From Emergomyces orientalis (lineage: Eukaryota; Ascomycota; Eurotiomycetes; Onygenales; Ajellomycetaceae): 64,000 nt of DNA. The notes under the pieces were generated by a model, which saw only the letters and a list, made by a program, of their open reading frames with translations, searched no databases and was not told where the DNA came from. Both the position numbers and the translations under genes were made by a program. Shown piece by piece: positions 37,677-47,587 of this stretch. The stretch covers positions 806,001-870,000 of the forward strand of contig MOWL01000003.1 in NCBI GenBank assembly GCA_002110485.1, given 5' to 3'. Positions within the stretch are counted from its first letter, which is position 1; each line of letters opens with the position of its first letter.

Positions 37677-39250
37677 TCAATCCCCCTGAAACCAGGGAAA
37701 ATTCACCAACTCGCTCAACGATGGCCGATCCTCTACATCCTTCGCCAGCATCACCCACAGAACATCAACGCAGTCCTGTGTCAGCTTCACTTCGATAGGT
37801 AATTCTTCATTGAGAATCCTTGCCCGCCTTTCGTCAAGCAGGTCGAAATCTATCACACTCGTGCATATTACCTGCCTTCATATCACCAACCTCGTTCGCT
37901 GGGCCTGGAAGCTCCCACGGCGAGTAACTGTGGAGCAGGTCGTATACCAGCACACCAAATTTCCACAGATGAGCCACCCGAACGTCGTGTGGCAAATGGA
38001 TATTGACCTCGCTGCCGCTGTTGCTGAGACTGCGTTGTTTTCGTACATAGTAAGGTTTGGCGGGTTCATAGACCATTTTGGGAGCCAGTTGGTATTCGAA
38101 AGAGTGGATGATGCAAAGGTTCGGGCATCATGAAGCAATTTTCGTCATGGAAACGACGATGAGGCCGAAGCCTATGAGCCGAGTCTGTTTGCGCTTTCGT
38201 ATCCGGGTTTGTTCAACCGTGCGTCATTTGATGCCGGAATGTGGCGCACAACTTACGTTAAGATGCGTATCTATAAAATAATTGCTATGGCTCAGGTCAT
38301 CGTGCGATATATTCGGATCCATTAGGTACATGATGCCTTGCAACAGCTGAGAAGCGACTTTGTATGCCTGAATTTCGCTTAGGAGAGGTTTCTTATTGTA
38401 TTAGTCTGTTCCCTGGTTGCGAGCAGGCCTGGAGTACCGGAACTGGAAGAGCACTTATTTTGGGTAGATAATCTATTTGCTCAAGAGGAAGGCAAGTAGT
38501 ATTGGCTTCCATGACGATAGCCTGAAAGTCTTTATGGAGGTAAACGGAATCAAGGCGCGGAAACCTCACACACTGAACCACCAGTTGCATGATAATTGCT
38601 TCCATAAGGACATACCTGGGGTTAGCGGGTTCAAGTTCTAGATGGACCCCAACTCGATTTGGGCTCCAACCCAGACCAACTGGACAATGAAATTCGGCTT
38701 TAATAATGTAGTGTTTTGGGCGACAGTTAGGCTTAGGAGATCGCTTGCGAGCGCCGAAAATGACGGCGTATGCTGGATATAATGTCGGCCACCAATGATT
38801 TGAAATAGGATATAAGAGGTGTGTTTCTTACTTCCACTTCCATAATGTCCATATATGACAAACCTCCTCTTTAACTGGGGCAAAAGGCTTTAGAGGAAAT
38901 GCCCAATATTCTCCTTCATGTTTTTGTGGTCGGCATACTCAGTGTATGTGACTTCATATTGATATTCGCGCGAGCCAGTCCGAACATCCTTTTCCGTCTA
39001 GTTCTCACAGTCTTTGATTCGCATAAGATCAGAACATCTTGACACAGTTCTTGGACCAGCATTGCGTCTCCGTTTGTGAGTTCTATATAACGAGCGTTTG
39101 GCTTCGTCGTACGCAGGAGAGATTGAACTGCTCGAATGAAGCACGACGGGAGGAGACGTTTTGATGATTGGAACTCCTATTTTGGAAACCTAGAAAATGA
39201 TAAGATTTAACAGAAAAGATGCGTTACGCCGTCTGATATTGTGCGTAACG
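37677..39250 (-). pseudogene. Decayed eukaryotic protein-kinase-like gene
   Basis: Kinase-domain pieces appear in N-to-C order on the minus strand but not in one frame. Near 38290-38390: AYKVASQLLQGIMYLMDPN followed by the catalytic-loop-like HDDLSHSNYFID and a good GTAAGT donor. Near 38040-38220: a DFG-like region (TRLIGFGLIV), with DENCFMMPEPLHHPL and FEYQLAPKMVYEPAKPYY in different frames. Near 37930-37990: the subdomain IX-like LWKFGVLVYDLL. Near 37690-37840: IDFDLLDERRARILNEELP, then VEDRPSLSELVNFPWF to the stop at 37677. The required frame changes lack usable splice sites, so I read a pseudogene. Possible N-terminal exons up to about 39250 are uncertain. It resembles CMGC/SRPK-type kinase domains in its late subdomains. 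Confidence 0.65.
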
Positions 39251-40403
39251 AGGAACGGGTCAAGAATCAAGGCGAACGACCAATCTTTACCTTCCCTCGA
39301 CTCGATTGCGATATGCTTTCAATATATAGTTGATAGAAATAATTTGCAGGTGCTGGTTGGTGAGTTCATTCTTCCCCGCAATCATGTCTTTGTCTCCTGT
39401 TGCCTTTCGACACTGGCCGTTTAAAGTCATAGATGAAACAATGGAGAGATATAGAAAATACACTCCGTTCCCTTTGTTTGTAGTAGACTGGGTAAAGTCA
39501 ACAAGGGTGTAATAAAGGCGATATTTAGTAGATAGCTTTGAAAAGTTGGAAAGGGAGATAGATCTTGGTGGAAAATGGGAGTATAAACGTCAGAAGCATA
39601 CCAGCATTCCCATGGCCAAAACCAAATTTGCAGAGTGACAGAAAAGAGAAAAATTTCCCAAATATTGACTCTGGAATAATATAGGAATGTATTATATGAA
39701 GGATTCGTATATTTCATGGAGATAGGCTTTTATATAGTAAAAGTTCCGTATGGGTTACTGTTGTCTTTTGTCCGCACCTACTCACCACACAAAAAATGCA
39801 AGCCTCAGTGACTACCTAGGTAGCAGCGATGCTTGTACGGAGGAAATGTCGAAAAAAGTATACGGCAACTTTCCGGAGGAATTAAGAGTCCCCTAAAGAG
39901 TGATTAGCCAAGAACTGAACATGAAATTGCCGTAATCGTAGGAGTGGATATTACCTGGTAAATGCCCCCTCGAAATCGAAGAACAGATGAGGCGGCGATG
40001 CAGTTTGCAGCTCCTGGACTTTCCCACTCTCACTTCGAGTTAGTTAATGCTCCTATTTGGACTCCCCCGTCATTTAAGAAATACGCCTCGTGCCATTGGG
40101 GTTTTCTCCAAAGGAATCCATGACGTGGGTGCTATCTAGAAATTGTCGTAAACAAGAAGGTCTTTGCCCTGACTCTACAGAAATTAAGTAGCATCTAAAT
40201 TTTATCGAAGACGCAATGAAGTGAGAAATAAAGAAGCATTGCTATATGATGTGATATTAAACATGTCACCAACAGTAGGGATATATGGGGAAGCAGAAAA
40301 AGGAATGGGGAAAGCTCCCAATAGAACAGCGCTGGGGATGGCTCAAAACAGAGGGAAAAGAAAATTAAACAAAGAGATATTAAGTGTCTCCCCTTGGATC
40401 TGT
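39251..40403. other. Intergenic between kinase relic and PPPDE-Trx-PUL gene
   Basis: About 1.1 kb. Open frames at 39427-39717 (minus) and 40221-40571 (plus) have no recognisable domain, and the second overlaps the next gene. Nothing else is supported. Confidence 0.5.
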
Positions 40404-42405
40404 TTAAGGTATGGTCAAACCCTTCCCAAAAAGCTCCTGTCCCACTTCCTTAAGCAGAGGTTCATCCGCAAGCGCCTTCACTTTCAGTTTCTCTTTAACA
40501 ATCTCCTGAGCTTCCATCACTCTACACAAGTCCATAACTTCTCCATCAACAGGGGCAAGGTAGACAAATAGGCCTAGGGATAATAGGTGTCCATGAAGAC
40601 TTTCCAAGCTCTCAGTCTCCAGTCTGATAGCTTCAAGAAGCGACGCAACCAGTTCTACCTGGTCCGCTTCAGATAGTCGATCCGGTGCCTCTTCCAGTCT
40701 CTCATTATGGTTAAACGCCGCAAAATTATACATAAACGATGCGCCCGCTGCGCGCAGGCTGACGTGAGGAGCATGGAGGGAAGACGTCGCGATTTTTATG
40801 CATGTTTCGCGGAGGATGTCGTTAGATACTATCTGATCTAGATATAGGGGCGATGTGAAGAGGTTGCAGGCGAGTTGTGTCATTACGAGTTGTTGGTTGT
40901 AAGGGCAATTGGATAGATCGCTGGTTCCACCAAGCAAATTTAACAATGACTGGTGGGCATGTTCCTCTGCAAAGAAGCCGCTGACGCGGGGGTCGGAAAA
41001 TGCAACACGAACTAAATCGATTACTGCAAAATGAACGCCCTGCGGGAGGGACGGGAATTTCGATTTGATGAAGTGTTGCAATAAGGAGAGGTTGGGGAGC
41101 GCAGCATCTGCTGCGCCGCCGCTATCTCTCGATTTGATGAATTTGACTAAGTCCTGAAGGGCGGGGTCATCTCCTGCCGGGCCGAGCTTTTGGGTCAATT
41201 TGTCTAGCGGTGGGATTTTCTTGTAACGTACGTAGGAGCCAACGGGGCGCTCTAAACTTGGTAATCTCAATCGCCTATGGGGATGGGGTGGCCAAGCCCT
41301 GTCGATAAGAAGTCGAACATTTCCTCGTAGGTTGCCTTCGCTCGCGCCACTCCATTCATTTTCTTTCTTCCCTTTCAGAAATGTCATGAATGTTGGGGTA
41401 GCTCGAACCCCGTATTTCGCGGAGACCTCAAAAGCACGAGATAAATCCACCTTGATAAGGATAGCTTTATCACCGGCTTCTTCTGCAAGCTCCTCATACA
41501 CGGGATACATTATCTTGCATGGTGGACAAGTCGCAGATGTGAAAAATATAACGGCGCACGAGGAGCGCGCAGAGGTTAAGAGCTCTTCTACCTCCCTATT
41601 GGTCGTCACGTTGCGAACATATCCTTTTTGGGCAGGGTGTGAAGGCTTCGGATAACCGGCGATCGAGCTTGCAGCGCCGTTTGCTCCAAAGGGGGGAGGC
41701 TGGTTGGCGGCAACAGGATGAGATCCTTCTGGGCCTTGGGTCGCTCCGCGAAGCATACCATCAATATATGGTTTCATCATTTGACCAAACGGTGTGCTAA
41801 GGAAAGTCTCAGGAAGGTTTCTGATATGGTCAGGAATACCCTTTCCAACTAGAAACGTGGCGAGATCATGTGTAAAATTGTTGCAATTGCGGAGGAAAAG
41901 GTCGTAGGACTAGACAAGAATATATAAGTCATTTTCCTGTCCTTGGCTTTTTCATGATCCACATAATTCATATCGTATACCAAGAATGGAAAATTGAGGG
42001 GCATACATACGTCCTGCGTGTAAACTTCCGCCAAAGACTCCATATATTCAATTATAACCTCGATTGGAAGTTCAGAGGTACCCATGTGAATCCTCTCAAT
42101 AGGCTCCCCATGGTGTGTTGATCCAGGGGGCGCTTGCTGAATCCCTCTGCCGAAGAAGTATTCCACGCCCCCGAATACTAGTGACGTGTGATAAATCGCA
42201 TCTATCTGGGTGCCAGTTATAGCAAGTGAAAGCTATTGGGAGTCAGCAGCCTTGTGACATGAGAAGTAGAAATCCCGCCCACGCCTACTTACTTGTCGAG
42301 CGAGACCCTGGTGTATATATCTGGTTAGCTGATGCCGTAACGGAAACAATAATTGAGGGTATCATGTACCTTTGAGATATCATAAACATATAAAACAACG
42401 TCCAT
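40404..42405 (-). CDS. PPPDE peptidase-thioredoxin-PUL domain protein
   Basis: Three domains are fused. An N-terminal PPPDE/DeSI cysteine-peptidase fold (deSUMOylase or deubiquitinase type in animals) has His32 in AIYHTSLVFGGVEYFFG and Cys100 in YDLFLRNCNNFTHDL as the expected catalytic pair. A thioredoxin domain (about 190-300) has CPPC at 219-222 and the cis-Pro block RATPTFMTF. A C-terminal PUL-like helical repeat (about 325-590) includes FPSLPQGVHFAVIDLVRVAF; PUL domains bind Cdc48/p97. Exons 42405-42370, 42307-42293 (15 nt), 42232-42011 and 41909-40404 give 592 aa. The microexon encodes GLARQ and is needed to keep the PPPDE strand. It is transcribed divergently from the EF-hand gene. The biological role is not established by sequence. 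Confidence 0.88.
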
Positions 42406-42755
42406 CTTCTTTATGGATAGGGTGGTGGAAGTTGTATATCCCACCGTGCCACGGGGGAAATGCTATTGGATCGACAGTCGAGCAGTCAGGGCATGGAAAT
42501 ATGACGGTCTATACCTATCGCGAAGACGTTCAAAATCACTCCTAAAGAAAAGAATGGATATATTCCGAATTTATGCAGATTTTTGAATATCCCAGGCTAC
42601 GATCTTGCATACGTCAAACGCGCGAGCTTGGTGATGGATGATTAAAGGCGACTTCCGCCAAGCCGACGTCACCCGCAGCCGCAAGGAAAGACGGCTCTAA
42701 CTCCATTATTAACTCCTTAACTCCATATCCCCAACTGCGATTTAATATCCTGAAT
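42406..42755. promoter_or_regulatory. Shared promoter of PPPDE-Trx-PUL and EF-hand genes
   Basis: A 350-bp gap lies between divergent start codons. Short direct similarities around ACTCC repeats (42700-42725) are visible, but no factor site can be named. Confidence 0.4.
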
Positions 42756-43484
42756 ATGGTAAGTGATTAACAATTGATATATTAATATCATATTTACCAG
42801 GACCCTAGCTAACCAGCCAAACTAAAACCCACCGCAGCCACCAAAACGGCGCAGCGCACCCTCCTCCTCCACAGGTCCCAGAGAGAAGCGAACCCGCCAG
42901 TCCAAACTCGCCAAAGAGAATGATATCACGGGGGACGAAGAAGCGGAAATTAAAGAAGCATTTCATCTCTTCTCTACCAAAAGCGACGAGTATCCCGCTG
43001 AGAAGGAAGGCGTGATTAAAACCGAAGATGTTCGCCGGGCACTCATGTATGTTTTTGCGATTCTCCCCCTTTGCCCGTTATACGCGGCGCAAAATACCTC
43101 AACTGATAAAATAAACCTAGAGCCCTCGGCCTACCACCCACGGACCAAAAAGAACTAACATCCATCCTCTCCGCTGTCGACCCTACCTCCACAGGCCTCG
43201 TAACCTACGAACCCTTCCTGTCCGTTTGTGCCCTGAAACTTCACTCGCGCAGCGAAGACGCCATCTCCGCTGAAGTCGAGCATGCCTATAAACTGTTCAC
43301 GCGCGGGACGGCAGGACCCATATCTGTGGCGCATTTGAGGAAGGTGGCGAGGGATTTGAAAGAAGATGTTAGTGAGGAGTTGTTGAGGGATATGGTGAGG
43401 GAGGCAAATGGTGGGGATGGTTTGCATGCTGGTGTCTCGTTGGAGCAGTTTAAGGGGGTTATGGTGAGGGCCGGGGTGTTTTGA
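42756..43484 (+). CDS. Divergent EF-hand (centrin/calmodulin-fold) protein
   Basis: Predicted small four-EF-hand-fold protein. Exons 42756-42758 (the ATG alone), 42838-43046 and 43121-43484 give 191 aa. A basic N-terminus (PPKRRSAPSSSTGPREKRTR) resembles the tail of centrins. Four helix-loop-helix units follow, for example EAEIKEAFHLFSTK, VIKTEDVRRALIALGLPPT, VDPTSTGLVTYEPFLSV and ISVAHLRKVARDLKEDV. None of the loops keeps the full D-x-D-x-D-G..E calcium pattern; loop 2 has D at position 1 but Pro at position 12. Calcium binding is therefore doubtful. It is too divergent to be the canonical fungal Cdc31. The start codon as a separate exon is inferred from the perfect GTAAGT donor and the absence of any in-frame ATG before the basic segment. 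Confidence 0.75.
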
Positions 43485-44109
43485 GCTGGGAATGGGAATG
43501 GGATTGGGATTTATTCATTGTGGTTTCTGTTTGTTGAACTGTTTATTCGCTCTGGATGTTAATATTCTAACGTAGGCGTTTAGGATGGTATTAATTACAT
43601 ATGTTGACTGGTACTACAAACATTAATTAATGGTGTATGAATTGACTAGTAGTAAAGGTATACAGGATATTGTTCATACACAACATACTCCATTCACCCT
43701 CCGAGAAAACCAATTAAACGAAAAGCCAGAGCCTCACTGGTCTATACCGAGCGTGTGCTCAGGAGTCAGATGCTCATCACACTGCACCAGTCAACTGGAC
43801 CAAAAATATAAAAGAAAACGAAGAATAAAGCAGGACGCCAAACCAATGCCGGTAAGTAAATGAAAGTCGTGTCGGACCTCTACTCCGTCCCATGTTGCCA
43901 ACACATGCAAAAGGGGAGTTACACAATAGAAAAATCTAGCGGGACACATGGCACTATGCTGTCTCTTTTGAATACAATACAACCTATAATGATCGAAGCT
44001 CGATCCGGACATAAGAGCCTATCCGCTTCCCCGGGTATCAATGACATATGTAACGCCGAATAATAAAATAATACACGCGTGCAAAACGGGATTGCTTGTT
44101 CATGATTCA
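43485..44109. other. Convergent intergenic region
   Basis: About 620 bp between the 3' ends of the EF-hand and USP genes. No gene or clear repeat; a few short open frames overlap each other on both strands. Confidence 0.6.
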
Positions 44110-46326
44110 TCATAATGCCTTGACCATTGAAAGGCCAGTGCCCGCATTAATATCAGAATGGGGCTCCTGGTTGCTTTCAAATGGTGTCACAGCAGTCTTC
44201 ATAGCTGGGGTAGGCTGGATTTTATCTGCCACAGCAGAGCCGTTTTCACTGGAGAATGAGGAAGTCGTTGTATCAGAAAGATCAGAATCCGGCGAAGACT
44301 GGCCGGTTGCAAAGCCAGTCGATGTTCCCGAGGAGTCTGGTCGATTTTCCGTTTTAGCCGTCTTATCGATGCCAACTTTGCGTGAGCGTAGGATACCGCC
44401 TGATTGATCTCCTCGAGAATTAATTGAGATTTCCTGTAAGGGGATGCCTTCGTGCCCGGGTCGTTCCTCATCCATAGCCCCAGTCGCCGTATCACGCGCC
44501 TCATCGATACATTCATAAAACAACATGAATACACCGCCTTGTGAAAGCACATTGCTCTCACTGACTAAACTGACATCTTCATCACTGAGTCTGAACCAGC
44601 GCTCTGCGCTCTCCTTCTCTCCATCTGCGTCTATAACAGCCTGAGGTACAGTAGCCGGGAACGACTCGACCGAATATTTCCTATAACAAACGTAATGCCC
44701 ATTCTCATGCCGACCGTAATGAGTTACCACAGCCCGTAGCTCGTAGCGTCTCTGGGGAACTTCGGGGTTGGCTCCAGGACGAGAAAGCATGGATTCTGAA
44801 GGATTGACGCCCCAAGACTCTGCCACCTCATCAGTTTCCCTTGCCAATTTCGACCCCAAACACCATTCACCTAGGTCCAAAATTTTCGGAAACCTTACAT
44901 CAGCATAGTTTTTCCGAAGCATGCCGGTCATTTCGTTGAATACACTTCGGTTCACGTGGATTACAAAAGACTTCGGCGCTCTTGCAATGACCGCTTGTCT
45001 GGATTTGGTGGATGAAACACGATTCCGGGCGGGAATATGGCACTTCTCAGATAACGTCTTTTCAGAGAAGTCCTCATTCTCAAGCGCTTCCTGGACGATC
45101 TTTAATCTCGTCTCAGCAGAACTTCGTAAAGCTTCCGTCAATCGAGGGGTGCTGGCTCCCTCCTCTAGCTCCGCATCCGAATCAATCTCTTTCAACAGTT
45201 GCTCTAGCTGTCCTTGAGTTCGTAGAAGTGTACATTTAACACATTCAACGCCTTCAATAGGTTCCAAAGCTGTATACTCGTCTAAGCATTCTCGAATATC
45301 ATACTCCCAGTTAGTACCCAGGGGCACCGTTAGACAGTTGAAGGGGATAAGTGAAAGTCCCTCCGTCCATCCACATCGCATACATCCAACACGTTGGGCA
45401 AGGAGGCCTTCGAGTGGGTTGCGGAGAGAGCACGTGTACTCTCCGTACCCAGGGGCCTTGAGTTCATCGTTAACCTGTCTCCGTTCATACGCTGGAAAGG
45501 GGCCAACTTTATGATTGTTCCGTTCCGTATCAACAAATCTAAGACCAGCGTCGCTAGTTAAACCCCTAGAAGCACGGCGTATCTCCTTATCCACTTGATC
45601 AACCACTTTCGAAAAGTATTCTTGCGCATCTTGTTGTTGCCAACTGCTCATCGACTTCAGTTCTGGAGGTGTCCACAGTTTTCGACCTCCGTATGACGGG
45701 CTGTTTAGTTTGTCGATAATTTCCTTTAGAGCGGTATGAGTATAAAAGGGATCCCGATCACCTAACTCACGAATATTCCTTTCCAAGAACTTATCCAACG
45801 TACGCAACGAAGCAAATCCTTGGATGATACTATTCTGATAACAGGAGTTATCCCAATTGCCAAGTCCAGGGGGACAGGGTTCCTTGAACCCCAAAAAAGC
45901 CTGCCCTATTCCCGAAAGACTCCTGCCCCGCGGAAAGGTTGTGAGTAACGAATTCGCATCCAAGCCTAGAATCCTCTGCATTGCGACACTCTTTGCGGCG
46001 TGCTGAGCTCTACGTGTCAAAGAGGAGGAGGTAGCGTCAGACTCAGTATCCTGACCAGTAGTACCCTCCTTGTCTAAAGCTAATATGATACGTGAGGGAG
46101 TAAAAAAGACGATGATGTTCCAGGCAGTTTGGAAGAGGATTGACGTGATAAGGTCGAGATACTTGAAAATATAGTAGGCCAAAAGCACGGATATTCCAAA
46201 GTACGCTATTTTAGATCGGTCAGGCATCCATTCGCTGATACGGTCATCTCGATAGCTATGTTTCAAGGGCGTAGTGTGAAAACGATGATGACGGCGGTGG
46301 GAAGAGAAATCCGAGGGGCCGGGCAT
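44110..46326 (-). CDS. Membrane-anchored ubiquitin-specific peptidase (Ubp1/USP30-like)
   Basis: Deubiquitinating cysteine peptidase, one exon, 738 aa. Two adjacent hydrophobic stretches at about residues 40-57 and 59-76 should anchor it in a membrane, as in yeast Ubp1 (ER) or animal USP30 (mitochondria). The Cys box is GLGNWDNSCYQNSIIQG with catalytic Cys162; it departs from the usual GNTC by having DNSC. The substrate-binding block WQQQDAQEYFSKVVDQVD follows. A zinc-finger-like pair is present (CMRCGW and CVKC). The His box reads VVTHYGRHENGHYVCYRKY, followed by WFRLSDEDVS. The C-terminal 130 residues are disordered. The next upstream in-frame initiator is TTG, so the ATG at 46326 is chosen. 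It is divergent from alb1. Confidence 0.85.
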   Translation of the reverse strand: MPGPSDFSSHRRHHRFHTTPLKHSYRDDRISEWMPDRSKIAYFGISVLLAYYIFKYLDLITSILFQTAWNIIVFFTPSRIILALDKEGTTGQDTESDATSSSLTRRAQHAAKSVAMQRILGLDANSLLTTFPRGRSLSGIGQAFLGFKEPCPPGLGNWDNSCYQNSIIQGFASLRTLDKFLERNIRELGDRDPFYTHTALKEIIDKLNSPSYGGRKLWTPPELKSMSSWQQQDAQEYFSKVVDQVDKEIRRASRGLTSDAGLRFVDTERNNHKVGPFPAYERRQVNDELKAPGYGEYTCSLRNPLEGLLAQRVGCMRCGWTEGLSLIPFNCLTVPLGTNWEYDIRECLDEYTALEPIEGVECVKCTLLRTQGQLEQLLKEIDSDAELEEGASTPRLTEALRSSAETRLKIVQEALENEDFSEKTLSEKCHIPARNRVSSTKSRQAVIARAPKSFVIHVNRSVFNEMTGMLRKNYADVRFPKILDLGEWCLGSKLARETDEVAESWGVNPSESMLSRPGANPEVPQRRYELRAVVTHYGRHENGHYVCYRKYSVESFPATVPQAVIDADGEKESAERWFRLSDEDVSLVSESNVLSQGGVFMLFYECIDEARDTATGAMDEERPGHEGIPLQEISINSRGDQSGGILRSRKVGIDKTAKTENRPDSSGTSTGFATGQSSPDSDLSDTTTSSFSSENGSAVADKIQPTPAMKTAVTPFESNQEPHSDINAGTGLSMVKAL

Positions 46327-46781
46327 ATTTCGTGAGCGAGACAAGAGGAAGGCACAGGATGCAGCAGTTGAATGCTGGGAGAGGCATCAGGGCTTGTCAC
46401 GGTGATTGACCAGAGAAGCTACTGGCTATCTGCATGTTCAGAATTGGCAGATGTGCAGAGTCGTAGTGTAGTATGCACAGCAATGCCACAGTGAATCCTT
46501 GGTGTAATTGATGTTGATGCTGAAATTGAAGGCGAGAGTTGAACCTGGGATATCACGGGGAAAGTTACGCCGGCGAGAGCACTGGTTGATACACTGCTAA
46601 GCCTATTTGGGACTAAGACGTTATCTGCGCCAATGGTCGCTATGCCCTGCTGGGAATTTTATGCATTGCCCAACGCAACAAGCGGGTTTCTTATCGCAAA
46701 ATAATAAATAATTTGCACCTCTCCCCCACTAAGTTATATTTGTGATTCAATACAAAACAAATTGATATATTATCCGCAATC
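46327..46781. promoter_or_regulatory. Shared promoter of USP and alb1 genes
   Basis: A 455-bp region between divergent starts. The alb1 side is AT-rich (46690-46780). No definable element. Confidence 0.4.
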
Positions 46782-47478
46782 ATGGCAAAGACCCCGAAAG
46801 TGAAGGCAAAGACGGCATGTATGTATTACCTCTACGCACATATATTTACAGCTACATCCTAACTGGTACTTAAAACATTTAGCAAAATCTATCCACTCCA
46901 GAGCTGCAAAGCGAGCCCTTTCTCCAACTGATAAATCATTATTCAAATCCCTTCCCCGGCCGGAACCGACCCCGACAGTCAAGCCACATGTCCTATCTGC
47001 TCAACACAATGCTGGTATTACGAAAAAGTCCAAATCCAAGCAGATGAGCCGCGCCCAGCGGAGGCGGCAAGAGAAAGGACTGGAACGCGCAGAGTTCGTC
47101 ATGGATAAAACTGAAAAGAAAATATCCAAAAGTGTGGTGAGGGCGAAGGTTGTAAAAGAGCGAAGGGTAAGGAGACTTGCCTTTCTTTGTGGCAGTGATG
47201 CATTTTTACTGGAATTTCTCTTCTTTTTTGTATGGGCACTTTAATTAATGGAAAGCTAGTCGACATGGGAGGAGATGAATCAAAAGGCCCTTGCTGCGCT
47301 TGACAAATCCGTCTCAAGGAATGAGGATGAAGACGACGTTGAGCTTATGGACGAAGAAGGTGAATCAAAAGGGACGTCGACACGAACAGCAACAGCGATT
47401 CCTAAACCTTCGGTGCCACTGCAAAAGGCAGAGCCTGTCCAAAAGTTTGAATTTGAGGAAGACGGAGAGATTACTTAG
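46782..47478 (+). CDS. alb1: Ribosome biogenesis protein Alb1
   Basis: Small basic shuttling factor that binds Arx1 on pre-60S ribosomal particles. Exons 46782-46818, 46883-47166 and 47260-47478 give 179 aa. It begins MAKTPKVKAKTASKSIHSRA (joined across intron 1). The Alb1 core reads KKSKSKQMSRAQRRRQEKGL and ERAEFVMDKTEKKISKSV, and RAKVVKERRSTWEEMN crosses intron 2. The C-terminus is acidic (RNEDEDDVELMDEEG) and ends EFEEDGEIT. Length and charge layout match the family. Its stop lies only 109 bp from the vps16 stop, so the two transcripts converge and probably overlap. Confidence 0.85.
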
Positions 47479-47587
47479 GAAGAGAATATATACTGTGGTA
47501 TCTGGCAACTCGAACGAAGAAAACGAAAGAAATAACGAAAAGAGAAAAAAAAAAAAAACTCGACGCATTGGGCGGAGGGAGCCCTTT

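Noticed and set aside
42756..43484. Assignment of the EF-hand gene as canonical centrin Cdc31
   Set aside because: All loops are degenerate and the sequence lacks the strongly conserved centrin core.
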